Shown: in pieces, positions 44,220 through 55,385 of the stretch
Numbering within the stretch: position 1 is the first letter of the stretch
Layout of the letters: each line of letters starts with the position of its first letter
Origin: Calamus simplicifolius
Lineage: Eukaryota > Streptophyta > Magnoliopsida > Arecales > Arecaceae
NCBI GenBank assembly: GCA_900491605.1
Contig: UESW01004377.1
Span: forward strand, 584,574-648,573
Direction: 5' to 3'
DNA: 64,000 bases
Made by a program: the position numbers and the translations under genes
Notes under the pieces: model-generated
What the model saw: only the letters and a program-made list of their open reading frames with translations
Database searches by the model: none
What the model was told of the DNA's origin: nothing

Positions 44220-44595
44220 TGTTGACCTCATATTGATTTTGATGAAACATAAAATAATTAAGTATTATGCTAATATTGTCTCTATCTAGTTCAATCAATT
44301 TAGATTACCCATCATGGAACAATACACTCAATTTATCCTAGGTATATTATGATTCATAATATGAGGTAATGCAGGTATTGTATAAATAAGCTTATGGTAA
44401 TCATATTATTCTTAAATGATCTTTAGTATTACAGTCACAAGACATTTTTATGCACTTCATGATTGAACGGTTCAATTTGATAAAATGACCTTCAAGTTTA
44501 ATTATATTTGCATTGTCTTGAATTAAATTCAATTATCCTACAAGTTCCTATTTAGAATTCTATTTTGAATCATCACCGGACTATGTTCTTAAATG

Positions 44596-44775
44596 GTTTG
44601 CATTTGGGTTGCCTTAGGTTTGCATTCGGATTGCCTTCGGTTTGCATTCGGGTTGCCTTCGGTTTGCATTCGGTTTGCATTTGGATTGCATTCGGTTTGT
44701 ATTCATGTTGACTTCGGTTTGCATTTGGATTGCCTTCTGTTTGTATTCAGGTTACCTTCAGTTTGCCTTCGGTCA
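44596..44775. repeat. Short tandem repeat in solo LTR E
   Basis: About 14 units of 11-12 bp alternating TTTGCATTCGG and GTTGCCTTCGG. It produces misleading repetitive reading frames. Confidence 0.85.
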
Positions 44776-44940
44776 GATGCTTGCTAGCTTGTTTAGCTTG
44801 CCTATATTTTATCATGTTATAGCTAGCTTCTTAGTACTTATTAATTTGGCATGTTCCTTTTTTTGGAGCTCACGACTGGTTCCCTGACTTTTTTTATTTT
44901 GGCATGCTAATTGAGATTTTTGGCATGCTAATTCTTTGGA

Positions 44941-45160
44941 GCTCTCTGTTGGTTTCCTAGCACTCAACAATTGGCATACCGGTTTCAACCATTAGCATAC
45001 CAATTTTAATTGGCTCTCTGTTGTTTTCCTGGCACTCAACATTTAGCATATCGGTTTCAACCATTGGCATACCAATTTTAATTGGCTCTCTATTGTTTTC
45101 CTGACACTCAAACATTGGCATACCGACTTTGTATTTTTGGCATTCCAATTTCCTACATGG
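44941..45160. repeat. 72-bp tandem repeat in solo LTR E
   Basis: Three copies starting GCTCTCTGTTG-TTTCCT at 44941, 45013 and 45085, each with ATTGGCATACC motifs. Related ATTGGCAT words continue to about 45330. Confidence 0.8.
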
Positions 45161-46222
45161 TTCAGTTGTCTTCCTGATTACAAATATTGGCATGCCAATT
45201 TTGACTTTTTGGAATGCCAACATCTTGAAGACTTTGGCTAGCTTCTTTGTGCTAAATATTAGAATGCCACTTTTGTGCTTTTGGCATGCAACTCCTTGCT
45301 CCTAATGGCTGAATCCATTCCCTGTTCAAAAGTTGGGTTACCAATTTTTGTGGATTGGAATACCACTTTACCTCTTGCCACCGTTTAAGATTTTTACTCG
45401 TGGCCTTCTCTTGGCTGGTTCATCCTATTTGCTCTCTCTCTCTCCCTCCTCTATTTCACAATGGCTATATATTGATGTTCTTGTTATAAATAGTGGAGAT
45501 AAACAGTATTTTGGTGTGATAGTGATTTTGAAAAAAAAATCAAAAAAAAATATCAGTGAAAAATATTGAGAGAAAAATTATTTGAAAGAGAGATTTGTTA
45601 GAGGATTGTTGGAGTATTGTTTTGATTATTTTTCAACCCATCGAAGTTCATTTATTGCTGATTCTACAAGCGGTCTTAAAGCTCCATTTACCCTCATTGA
45701 AGAGCATTCAAAGCTACCGTGAAGGCTTCTATTATGCTGCTGCATTTATTAAAGAAAGAAGCAACTTTGGGATTAGCTCTTTAGGTTGATAAGTATTCTC
45801 ATTGTTTAAATCTGCTTATATCTAGGAGCTTTTTGTATTAAACATTCTATTACTTGTTCTTTGATTTGTTTTATAGTTGTGAAACATGTTTGGGTAGAGG
45901 TCTACCCGGATTTGTATTTGTAAGGCTTACCTGTGCCTGAAAATAAGTATTGCTAGCTAGGTTGGCTAGTGATGATTAGTAAAAATATCCAAGGTGTTCT
46001 TGGAGAGTGAATGTAGGTGTAGGGTTGGCATCAAACCACTATAATATTGTGTGTTTGATTGTGATATATTTTTATGATTGATTGTGCATTAGATTCACTT
46101 TACTACACAATATTTATTTGTAAAAGAATATAAGTGCACATACTTAATAGCCGATTAAATTTTTAAGATACCAAATTTACCACCCCCCCCCCCTCCTCTT
46201 GGGTTGCTAGATCTGGGCAACA

Positions 46223-47880
46223 GGGTCAAGATAAAGGAGGAAGATAAGGTACTCCTATTATTATGTTTACTGCCCACGTCATATGACTCATTGGTCACGA
46301 CGTTGCTCTTCGAAAAGGAGACACCATTCTATGAAGATATTGTCTCAGTACTTTGGATGAATGAGCAGAAAAAAAAGACCAAGAAAGCTATTCCAAAAGA
46401 GAGTCTATTAATGAGAGAAAGGTCAGACAAAGGCAAGGATAGAAGCAAGTCTAGGGGATGGTCAAAGTCTAGGAAAGGAAAAAAGAGGCTAAATGCTACA
46501 AGTATGGTGGGGTAGGATATTTTAAGAGGGACTGTTCTAAGTAAAAAAATTAGAAGGGAGAAAAGGGAGGATCTGAGTCAATGAGTACAGCTGCAGACCA
46601 AGAGGTGAATGATGATCTCTTGGTGGTATCAGATGGTCACATGCATAACACACAGATGTGAACCCTGGATTCTTCCTATTTTCATCACTACACTTCCAAG
46701 CGATCATGGTTCAGCACTTACACAGAGATTAATAAGGAGAGTATGACTCTTAGAGATGATCATCTTTGTAATGTGGCAGGGATTGGCACAGTGAGGTTGA
46801 TGGATGTTTGATAGCATGATGCGCACTCTTATCAGCGTGAAGCATGTCCTGAAATTCAAGAAAAATCTGGTATTACTAGGGTATTTGGAGCAGACTGGAT
46901 ACAGCTTCAATAGTCATGCTAGGAGTGGAGTTATGAATATCTTCAATAGAGCTATCGTGGTAATAAGAGGGAAAAGGCTGGAGAACAACCTATACATAAT
47001 TGAGGGCTTTATGGCGACTAAAAAATCTGAGGCAATAGCTGTGGAATAGGATCCTCGAGATGTGTACAGGATGTGACATTACTGCCTAGGCCATATGAAA
47101 GACAGGGGATGAAAGAACTGAGTAAGATAAAGCTACTTCCAGACCTGAGTGGTGAAGTTATAAAGATCTATAAGCCATATTAAATGAAAAAGCAGAAGAG
47201 AGTACAGTTCTCAGTCAGCACATCTAAGAGTGTAGAACCCCTAGAGTTAGTACACATAAATGTCTGGTGATCAGCCCCAGTTTTTGCAATGGCTAGATAC
47301 TTCTTAATCCTGATAGATGATTTCTCTAGGAAGTTATGGATCTACTTCATGAAGAAGAAATCAGAGGCTTTCACCAAGTTCAAAATCTAGAAGGTAGAAG
47401 TGAAGAAGAAGCAGAAAAGGAGTTTGAAGTGTCTGAGGTCAGATAATGGCGAGGAGTACACTAGCATGGAGTTTCAAAGTTTTTGTGAGGAATGGGGTAT
47501 CAAAAGATACTTTTTAGTGATGGAAACTCCTCAACAGAATGGGGTGGCTGAGAGGATGAATAGAACACTGTTGAAAAGGCAAGATGCTTGAAGCTGTAAG
47601 CAGAGCTTCTAAAGATATTCTAGATTGACGCAGTAGATGCAATGAGCTACTTGATTAATCGATCATCATACATCAGATTGGATGGAGGCATTTCAGAGAA
47701 GATGTGGTCTAGAGAAAAGACAAGCCTTAACTATCTGAGGCTATTTGGATGCACGACGTATGTGCATATTAGTGTTGGTTGTAGAACCCCTTGGAGAAGA
47801 AAGTTATCATCAAAAGGAATGTGACATTCGATGAGAGCTCGATCTTTCAAGAGAGGTGGACATGGGACTGATACTGGTAT
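46223..47880 (+). pseudogene. gag 3' part, protease and integrase remnants of D
   Basis: Gag resumes as VKIKEEDKVLLLLCLLPTSY with a Lys/Arg-rich tail and a decayed knuckle (CYKYGGVGYFKRDC, 46495-46540). The protease site is TLDSSYFHHYTSK near 46660, with DSS in place of DSG. Integrase pieces are LRSDNGEEYTS near 47432 and QQNGVAERMNRTLL near 47534. Stops are frequent, and coding ends before any RT sequence. Confidence 0.8.
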
Positions 47881-47885
47881 CAATA

Positions 47886-48335
47886 AGTTATTTTAATCTC
47901 ATTGAGTTAGTCCATGAGAGTTTTTATTGAGTCTAGGCTAAGTCCATTTGGCCAACTATTTAAACTATAGTTTATAGGGTTTGTGGAATAAGAAAAATAG
48001 ATTCTTCGAAGCTATGCAGCTTTGTGGTGGTGTTTCAGTCGGGTGTTTGTTGTTCGTCGCTCTCAGGAATGCTCGCGTAAAGAGGTAGCAAAGCGTGAAG
48101 AGCACGGAAGAAGAAACACATGGATCCATGAAGAAACTTGCCCGTGGGGATTTTTAGCCGCGTGAAATTTCTCCATGGATGACATGATTGCATGAAGGGA
48201 GTGGTGTGGTTTGAACCAGTAACATGAGGATAGATATTTTATTATTGTACCAATCTTATCGTTGATAATAAGAATAAAAGCTTAAAATATTTTTTGAATA
48301 AAAAATATTCATTATTCAACTACTAAACCTTAACA
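47886..48335 (+). repeat. 3' LTR of element D (5'-truncated)
   Basis: Aligned to 43297-43683 of the 5' LTR; the first 95 bp are missing. It ends CCTTAACA. The tRNA-like segment is present but decayed. Confidence 0.75.
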
Positions 48336-48957
48336 CTCTTGGACGGCGGAGGCCAAAACAAAAGAACGTGGAAGCAAGGACCATCATGGTTGGGGGTTGG
48401 GGTTCATTTTCTCGTCTTCCAGACCAATAATGATCAAGGGAACGGTGTTGGGGAGCAGCTACCTACTCAGTTACGATGCCGCAGTATGTTCTTAAATTAC
48501 CCCTCATAGCTTATGCTGCCATCTGCAGGAAAGCAGTCAGCATTGGTTCAGTTAGGCCGACAATGGGCGTGGATGGGTGGTCGTTGGCATTCAGCTGACA
48601 CTGTTTGGTCGTACGTCAGGTATGACTGACAATTCTGACCGACGACGACTAGTTACTGTTTAAGGTTCGTCAGGCTGATCCATCTTTCACTGGCATTTAA
48701 TTGGCATCTGCAACTGCGCATGGGTCAGTTTGCATGAAGTTGGAATACGAAGATCACTATGATGACCTGTTGATGGATTTAAGTCGGACGGTACCGTCTC
48801 ATATGATCACTAGAATAATCTACTCCTGGTTTTAGCATGTGGAGGAGTTACAACGACTGGAACATTTGATCAATAAAACACCAATTTTGGCTATGGGACA
48901 TCCCATCCCATCCCATCCCATCCCTTCTCTCTCTAAATAATAATAATTATTATTATT
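48336..48957. other. Spacer between elements D and C
   Basis: No gene seen. It contains a CCCAT pentanucleotide run (48898-48924) and a (TAA)n/(TTA)n microsatellite (48935-48962) that borders element C. It could be host DNA or part of an older element. Confidence 0.4.
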
Positions 48958-49893
48958 ATTATCATAAAAAATTTATTTTTCGACTCGGATGCATTCTGAC
49001 TTCGGGCCCGGACATCGATCTCTTCGCCCAGGATTGAACCAGCAAGACAGTCCACACATAGAGGGTGTCTCGAGAGTTGCCCTCTGCGGACCCTCCAATG
49101 CCCAAGTCAGTGAAGATTCACAGCAAGCAAATATGAGGAGAAGACTCTCGCAGAAGAGTTCCCCTATATGGGTCTTCACTCGAGAGCTCCGATCTCTGAT
49201 GGAGCTTTAATGTAGTTTTTCAGTATGAGAGCGGGTGAATATGTGCGTACCTAAGAGATTTGGGACTGTGATATTTATAAACGATCACCTGATTCCTTGG
49301 ACACGTCATAGGGGTCTGAAAGCTGTTGAGATTCGAAACGGATTCAAATCAAGTTTGTTACGAGGCCAGCAGGATCCGTATCTTGTCAGTTAGAGGATCA
49401 ACGGCCAGGAGAATTAGTTGGAGGATCGACGGTTAGGAGAGTTGGTTGATGCCTTGAGATTCAGCGATCAGGTAGGTCCTAGGCCATTTCTATGGCCCTT
49501 AGGCTACTTCCGGCATGATTCTCCGTTTAGAATCTTATTCAGTTATTGTGAATTTGAACTCTCCCGCACTGGATTCCGCAGAGGTGTTCGAGTGCCTCGG
49601 TCCGATCGAGGCGAGGGACAATTTAGATTTCCAAGGCATAGTTTGCCGAGGTATGAGGATAGCTCAGGTTGCCGAAGTATGAGGATGGCTCGGTTTGCCG
49701 AGGTATGAGGATGGCTCAGGTTGCCGAGGTATGAGGACGGTTCGGTCCGTCGGGGCGACCTGACTCTGCTGAAGGTGATTCGGCTTCGCCGCCTTGCGAA
49801 TGTGATAGCTGGCCGACATGATGTTAGGATCCGACTCGACCCAATTGTTGATGTGTACGGGCATTAATTCAATGATAATTTTACCCCTCATCA
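48958..49893 (-). repeat. 3' LTR of element C
   Basis: Homologous to 62068-63109 from CGACTCGGATGC (48981) to the CCTCATCA end. The outer 20-25 bp differ from the other LTR mainly by C-to-T and G-to-A changes, so the outer limit is approximate. It has about four copies of a 27-bp GAGGATGGCTCGGTTTGCCG-type repeat near 49660-49745; the 5' LTR has about eight, which explains part of the length difference. Confidence 0.85.
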
Positions 49894-49912
49894 CATGCCC
49901 CCCACTCCCTAG
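49894..49912 (-). promoter_or_regulatory. Polypurine tract of element C
   Basis: CTAGGGAGTGGGGGGCATG on the minus strand touches the TGATGAGG start of the 3' LTR. Confidence 0.75.
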
Positions 49913-50163
49913 TCCGAAGTGTAAATTTAGATGTAGGGAGTAGAACTCTGGAATAATCTCATTCAGGGGGATCCGAAGGGGCAGACAATGATAGTCTCGT
50001 AAATGACAGGCCTCTATTTCGTCATCATTTTTTGCCACAACACGAGGAGAAAACACCTCGTTTCTAGTAGTCCGCGATTGTGGGAGTCCTACATGGCGAG
50101 GCTCCTGCATTTTTGGTGCTCATATCGAAAGTTTTAGCATCTCGGGCTTTCCTTCTAGAGTGC

Positions 50164-50171
50164 TATTTAAA
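50164..50171 (+). promoter_or_regulatory. TATA box of the C aORF
   Basis: TGCTATTTAAAGAGGGATAG lies about 120 bp before the aORF ATG at 50286, on the plus strand, opposite to gag-pol. A closely similar sequence with CTATAAAACGGGG recurs at 54172. Confidence 0.6.
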
Positions 50172-50285
50172 GAGGGATAGGGCGGCGTCCCTTCTGAAAC
50201 GCCTTCTCATCCTCGCCACAGAGATTTTTCATTCCTCCCCAAACCCTTGCCATCTTATTCATGTTTTTCCTCTCAACCTGTCAAC

Positions 50286-53200
50286 ATGAAGGGTCCGGGT
50301 GATGTTGCCTCAGAGATAACCCTTGAGGATATAGACAGAATCCGCTGCTATTACAGGGTTCCTCGAGACGTGTCCCTATGGCTTCCGAAAGCCGAGCATA
50401 GGGTTTCGACGGAGTTGAGCCATGGGGTTTTCTTCTATGAGGAGAGCCTGAAGGCAGGTCTCCGGTTCCTTCTTCACCCACTAGTGTAGGAGGTAATGAG
50501 GTTTTACAACATATACCCAACAATGGTGGCCCCGAATAGCTGGCGCAATCTCATCGGGTTCATCTCGATGTGTAGCCGTGTTGGGGTGACAGCAACCCTT
50601 CCTATATTCTGAGTCTGCTACAACCTGGTTTCCGAAAGGAGCTCTGAGTGGCCTTATATTGGTCCCTGAAAGTCATTCAAAATGATTTCAGATAATCCGT
50701 CTTCGATAAAGGAGTGGAAGTCTCGATTTTTCATTGTTGAGGGGAACATTGGTTCGGATTTTCTGCAGATATGGGCGAGCTACGTGAAAGATCCGAAAGC
50801 ATGCCCGGAGTTGTCCGAGCAGGAAAAGAGGGATTTGGTAACCTTTCGCAGTGGTCGGATGCTATCAGCCAGCGCCCTATTATCAGAGGATGCCCTTTTT
50901 GCCACCGGGCTTAGTTCCATTGACCCCCAAGGTGAGTCTTTTTTCCCCTTTGCTCTGACGGTCGACATGCTCAGGTAACTCTATTACCATTCGACTGAAT
51001 ATTTGCTGTGTTTTCATCTAAGAGGTCGGCATTCATGGGCCAAATGAAGAAGGAGCTGGGCAAGTGCCACAGGGGCCCCAGCTCTAGGGACAAGCATAGG
51101 TCTGAAAAGAGATCCCATCCTTTCGGGTCTCGTCCAAAGGAGTCAAAGAAAGACAACGTTGGCCACCATTTCTCCACCCCAAAGAGGGGGAAGCGGGAGC
51201 GTCGGCCGCAGTCGATGAGCCCTCCCCGCCGGAGGAGGGCATGGCAATGGAGAAGGAGAGAGCCATTGAGGGAAGCTCGGAGGGAGCTATTGAAGTTTCC
51301 TCCTTTCAAATAGTGGTTGTGTCAGATGATGCCAAGGAGATGTCACTGGTTCGTCCGGCAATCCTTTCGCCTGAGGCTAATCAGCCTCATTCGCTAGAGG
51401 TCGGCAGGCCTGTGATGCTGCGTGTTGATGGGGAAGAGGCCCCTGTTTTGATCGAGAGGTCAGAAGAGGTAGTCGCGGCTGCCGGAGCTCACGTAGAGCC
51501 GCCTGTTGAAGGGTCGGCGGAGGCCGAGGGACCTCCTGTTGGGAGGCTTTCTTCCATGGCATCAGGGGGTTCCGCGGAGGAAACCGAGGTTTGGGTGGAG
51601 TCCGCTGGGGATGAAGCAGTGATCGGAGAGGAGGAGGAAGAAGAAGAAGAAGAACCACCGAGCGGGGAGGATGCCTGATCCGAAATTCCTTCGGCTGGAG
51701 CCGAAGCATCTAAGGTCCCGCAGGTTAGAATTCTAGTGGAGGAGGCCAAACAAATGGCGGTTCCTCATGTCGAAGTTTCTCAGGTCGATTCTTCGGCTGT
51801 GAATTCTCTTATTCATAGCCCAGAAGTAGAAGATATGTTCACCGCTTTGATGCAGTCTGTGCTGCGTACGGGAGAAGGTTCCTCGGCGGATGAGCCCACC
51901 GTAGAGGACATCGTCGAGGTGGCTTTCGGGCGATTTGGGGCGTCGAAGGATGTCTACCTTCTCCCTGAGATCAGTAGCCCTACTCTTATGAAAATCACCA
52001 CAAACTATGCCTCCCGAGTAAGTCGTTGTGTCAAGGTAACAAATTTTAGTTGGTTGACTCGGCCGCATTTTCTTACTTGTGCTTTTTTTATAGAATGCCT
52101 TAATTATGAGGGCACTGAGTTGGCATCTGAACTTGGCCATGGGGACTTGTGCTCAGGCCAGGAGGGAGGTGGCCGATCTATGGGCAAGGGTGGACTCGAC
52201 CAGTAGACTCTTCAGGGCCTTATCATATGTCCAGGGGGATCTCGAGAAGGTGAGCAAGTCCTGTCAAGCCACCGCCGAGAGAGCCTCCCGGCTTGAGATT
52301 CAAGTCAAGGAGCTCCAGGGCTTTCGCGAGCAATCGGACAAGGCCTGTTTGAAGTTATCACAGATCAAGTCTAAGCATGCCGATGAAGTTAATGCTATGT
52401 GGCTACATTTTGATGAGAGATGGGGCGAGCTGAAGAATAGCTACGCTGAAAAAAAAGATCACTAAAGCAAAAGGCTCGACAAAGAGGAGCACAGGCACTG
52501 GCGACAGCAAGATCAGCTCGTCAGCCTGAATAGGAAGCTCGCCGATAGGGAAGATCGACTGAAATGGTAGCACAATCAAATTGTCAAACTCACCGCTGAC
52601 CTTGACCAATCTCGGTGGGAGATTAAGGATAAACACTCCCGGATTAATGACCTCAAGAAGGGTCTTCAGCCGAATAAAGCGGCCAAATTGAAGGCCCTTG
52701 AAAAGGTTCATGAGTTGAACGATAAAATGGCTCGGCGAGAGGAAGAGGTATTGCGTCTTCTTATTTACTTATTTCTAGTATCTTTTCTTTCGGCCATAGT
52801 CTCAAATGACCCAGTGTTTGCAGATAGGCAGAATTGGTCTCGAGGTTCAAGACCAATTCAAAGCTTTGAGAGCGGAGTTAGCCTCGAGCCGCCAAATGAA
52901 TTCCAAACATAGGAGTTTGTTGGCCGAAGCTAATGGGCAAATCTCCTCGGCCGTGGATGAGTATAAAAGTTCTGCTTAATTCTTTGAGGAGCACAAAGCG
53001 GCTTGTGCCGACGCATTTTGGTTTGGCGAAGAGGAGACTCGGTCGAAGATCTTCCAGGTATATCCTGAGTTAGATCTATCTTTTCTAGAGCTGAGCTTTA
53101 TGATACTCGTACCCCGGGAGCTAAAGAAGTTGAGTATGAGGATATCTCGGACGTTGACCTCGAGACCATCCTAGGCACTAATGAGGCCTCGGCTCCAGAG

Positions 53201-53332
53201 GGGTGTCCTCAGCCTGCTACCGAGGAACCTGAGATTCCTCCTCCAACTATATTCGAAGCGGGTGAACCCAGTCAAATTCCCTCGGGTGTTACCGAGGGAT
53301 CCCCTGGTATTGATTTGAACCCTGATTCTTAA
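50286..53332 (+). pseudogene. Antisense ORF (aORF) of element C
   Basis: Homologue of the A aORF. It starts MKGPGDVASEITLEDIDRI at 50286; ITLEDIDRIRCYYRVPRDV aligns with MTWLDLERIRARYRIPREV of A, and PSSIKEWKSRFFIV with PSSIKGWKSRFFFA. Stops at 50487 and about 50610-50670 break the domain. A spacer rich in acidic residues (GEEEEEEEEEPPSGEDA) ends at 51678. A coiled coil (51980-52900) and an acidic C-terminus (EEPEIPPPTIFEAGEP, then LNPDS stop at 53330) follow. Candidate introns: GTGAGTC at about 50931, GTAAGT...TTTATAG at 52018-52093, and GTATTGCG...TTTGCAG near 52747-52824. Function unknown. Confidence 0.75.
52018..52093 (+). other. Intron in the C aORF
   Basis: 76 bp from a GTAAGTCG donor to a CTTTTTTTATAG acceptor, with textbook plant splice sites, a T-rich interior and a stop codon in the coding frame. 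It lies at the place matching candidate intron 2 of the A aORF, supporting both. Confidence 0.7.
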
Positions 53333-54110
53333 GGGTTGTTCATGTATTTTTTTCTTTTTAACTTGTAATTTGATCAAAACCTAGTGAATGAATCTTTTGT
53401 CTCCTTCTGTGTGTCGCATTGCTTTGGTCATCATTTTTCGAATGATCTCTTTGTTTGTCCGAAGTTCTCTCCGATGACAAATGAATCGTGCTTCAAGGTC
53501 GGATTGCTCTTAGGAGTTCCGAATTGGATTTTTTGTTTAATCGAAGCCAGGTTAACTAGTTCTGCTAATGTATGAAGCCGTTCGGTTTGGTAGTGGAATA
53601 TCTTTCTGGCTTTGCCCGAAGTAAGATGAATAATATGAAATGCATAAGGCAACTTGATTCGCCGAAGCATAGGATAGTTCGGCTTGCTGAGAAAGAAGAG
53701 CAGCTCAAAATGGCTGAAATGATGAGGAGTACCTCGGTTGGGGTCGAGGTAAGGCAGATAGTTCGGCTTATCCGAGACAAGAGGTTGGTTCGCTTTCTGT
53801 CAAGGCAGATGAAATGGCTTGCGGTTTGCCGAAGGGTGCCTCATTTTTTTCTTAGGGCATTTATCCCGTTGGCCTTTTCCAATGCAAGTCCCTTTAGTGT
53901 ATACGTTAAGTATTTGATCATCATTGGACGGTGTCGTTTTCAAAGGGGAATCTCCCAGGTCTGCCCATATCTCAAGGACCTACAGATGGTTTTCTGCATT
54001 TAAGGCTCTTGATTCGAGATCAGAAGGAGATCTTCTGCCTCGTCATGGCCTAGAAGGCATGGTTGGCGCACTTTGGAATGCACCCTTTTTCCTGGCTTAC
54101 CACGTGGCAG
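53333..54110 (+). other. Region after the C aORF
   Basis: Non-coding or decayed. A CTTGTAATTTGATC and GTGAATGAATC segment (53360-53395) may be the aORF 3' end. Weak repeats of GTTCGGCTTGCTGAG-type words occur at 53570-53840. The 143-codon open frame there has no recognisable family and a repeat-like composition, so it is not called a gene. Confidence 0.4.
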
Positions 54111-54171
54111 CATGACCATGGCGTTTTGAATTTCGGGGCTATCTTCTTTAATGGTTGCCCCCGGTTTGTTT

Positions 54172-54940
54172 GTCTATAAAACGGGGAGAGCGGGCTATGT
54201 TAGAGCATCTCCCGAAACCTTCTCTTTCTATGAGTTAGAGAGGTTTTCATGGCACCTGTTTCATTGAGGTCGAGAGCGGAGAGTTTGAGCTTCCCTTTTG
54301 AAAGCTAGCTCATCCCAGATAGCTAGGGTGATGGAGGAACTGCTGAAGAGCAAGTAGTTCTCAAGGAAGGAGTCTCGAGGGTCATACGGAGAGCGCATGG
54401 GGACGCACACAGAGGTCATATGGGGAGCGCACGTGTGTGCTTCCTGTGTTGCCTTTGTCACTTGCCATGGGGACCACAGGAAATGCAGAGCATATGCAGC
54501 CCCCATGGTTAACATGAACTTCACCTCCTTCCTTAATTTGGATCTCTCAGTTCATCCGCCTGAGGGGTCTTTTCTCGAGCGATGAGGGAGGCGAGTGGTG
54601 TTGGTCTGCTGGTCTCCTATCTATGTTATTGAGCAGAGGCCAGCAGCCTAGCACACCGCTCAGGGAGAAGGAATCCTCGGCATCGGCATCTGTGGGTCTT
54701 CAGCCCAGTTTGGATCCCTAAGTTCATCTATCTTAGGGATCCATGGATGGCTGACTTTGTTCTTTGGCATTAACCAGTAACTCAACGAGCTATCTGGTTT
54801 CTCTGATTTCTTGGGTTGGATGCAGAAACATTGTCATCGAACGAAGCTGCTCGATCGAGCTTTTATTTTGTTTGTCTTTATTTCCTGTGCTATGATGCAC
54901 TTGTAATGCCTCTCGGGAGGTTGTAATTTTAGCAATAAAG
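54172..54940 (+). pseudogene. Possible remnant of a second antisense transcription unit in C
   Basis: TGTCTATAAAACGGGGAGAG (TATAAA 54175-54180) is followed by CCCGAAACCTTCTC and an ATG at 54249 (MAPVSLRSRAESLS, then a stop). About 690 bp later come CTTGTAATGCC, GGTTGTAATTTTAGC and AATAAA (54934-54939). The 5' part resembles the aORF promoter at 50160 (CTATTTAAAGAGGG, then CTGAAACGCCTTCTC). It looks like a promoter and 3' end with most of the body lost. It could instead be unrelated element sequence. Confidence 0.4.
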
Positions 54941-55385
54941 AAAGTTCTTACTCTTTCTTCTTTGAGCACTTATTTCTTTTCCAATGTAGTTGTGTTGAGA
55001 GTTGTTTTATTTGTATTACGCTTTCTGGATCGTAGCATAGTTTATAAGTCTCCGGCAGTGTTTAAGCTACTTTGCCTTTGTTAGGCTTTTTGGCGATACT
55101 TAGTCCTCTGCGGAGGAAGCATTCATCTATGTTTAGGTCAGAGGAAGGCCTGGGCGGCCCTACTAATTTGCAATGTAAGCATGATCCTACTCAAGGGACG
55201 GAGTAGGTTCTTCTTTAAAGAGAAATAACTCGCATAATCTTGCTGGTGTGCAGAGAAAAATTACTTACCTCCGCCGAAGCATGATAGGACGTTTTAGTCA
55301 CGCTTGAGCGTTTGAGAAATCACCTGGCTTTGATGCCGTTATAAAGGATTCATCTGTTCACGTCGGAATTTGATATATTGTTTGA
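54941..55385 (+). other. Spacer before the C tandem arrays
   Basis: About 445 bp, T-rich, with no gene and no clear repeat; it links the putative second antisense unit to the array. Confidence 0.35.

Larger units (their letters stand above)
44220..46222 (+). mobile_element. Element E: solo Sirevirus-like LTR
   Basis: 2003 bp, TGTTGACCTCA...GATCTGGGCAACA, with no internal coding region. It is flanked by GAGTC (44215-44219) and GGGTC (46223-46227), a target duplication with one change. The ends resemble those of Sirevirus F (TGTTGACC and GGGTTGCTA-CTGG-CAACA). Gag of element D continues on either side. Recombination between two LTRs would leave exactly this structure. An AGGTGTAGG-ACC-AACCACTATAA segment near 46012 is also shared with F. 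Confidence 0.87.
43201..48335 (+). mobile_element. Element D: deleted Ty1/copia (Tork-like) relic with a nested solo LTR
   Basis: A 5' LTR (43201-43683) with TGTTA...TAACA ends is followed by a tRNA-iMet primer site and a gag beginning at 43816. Gag is split at 44219 by solo LTR E and resumes at 46223. Protease and integrase remnants reach about 47870. RT, RNase H, the polypurine tract and the first 95 bp of the 3' LTR are absent: integrase sequence jumps directly into LTR sequence near 47885. No target duplication was found (TGTGG on the left, CTCTT on the right), which fits a rearranged copy. Many stops indicate an old relic. Confidence 0.8.

Noticed and set aside
53572..54003. 143-codon plus-strand ORF after the C aORF
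   Set aside because: No family resemblance, repeat-like words, and it lies in a decayed non-coding part of the element.
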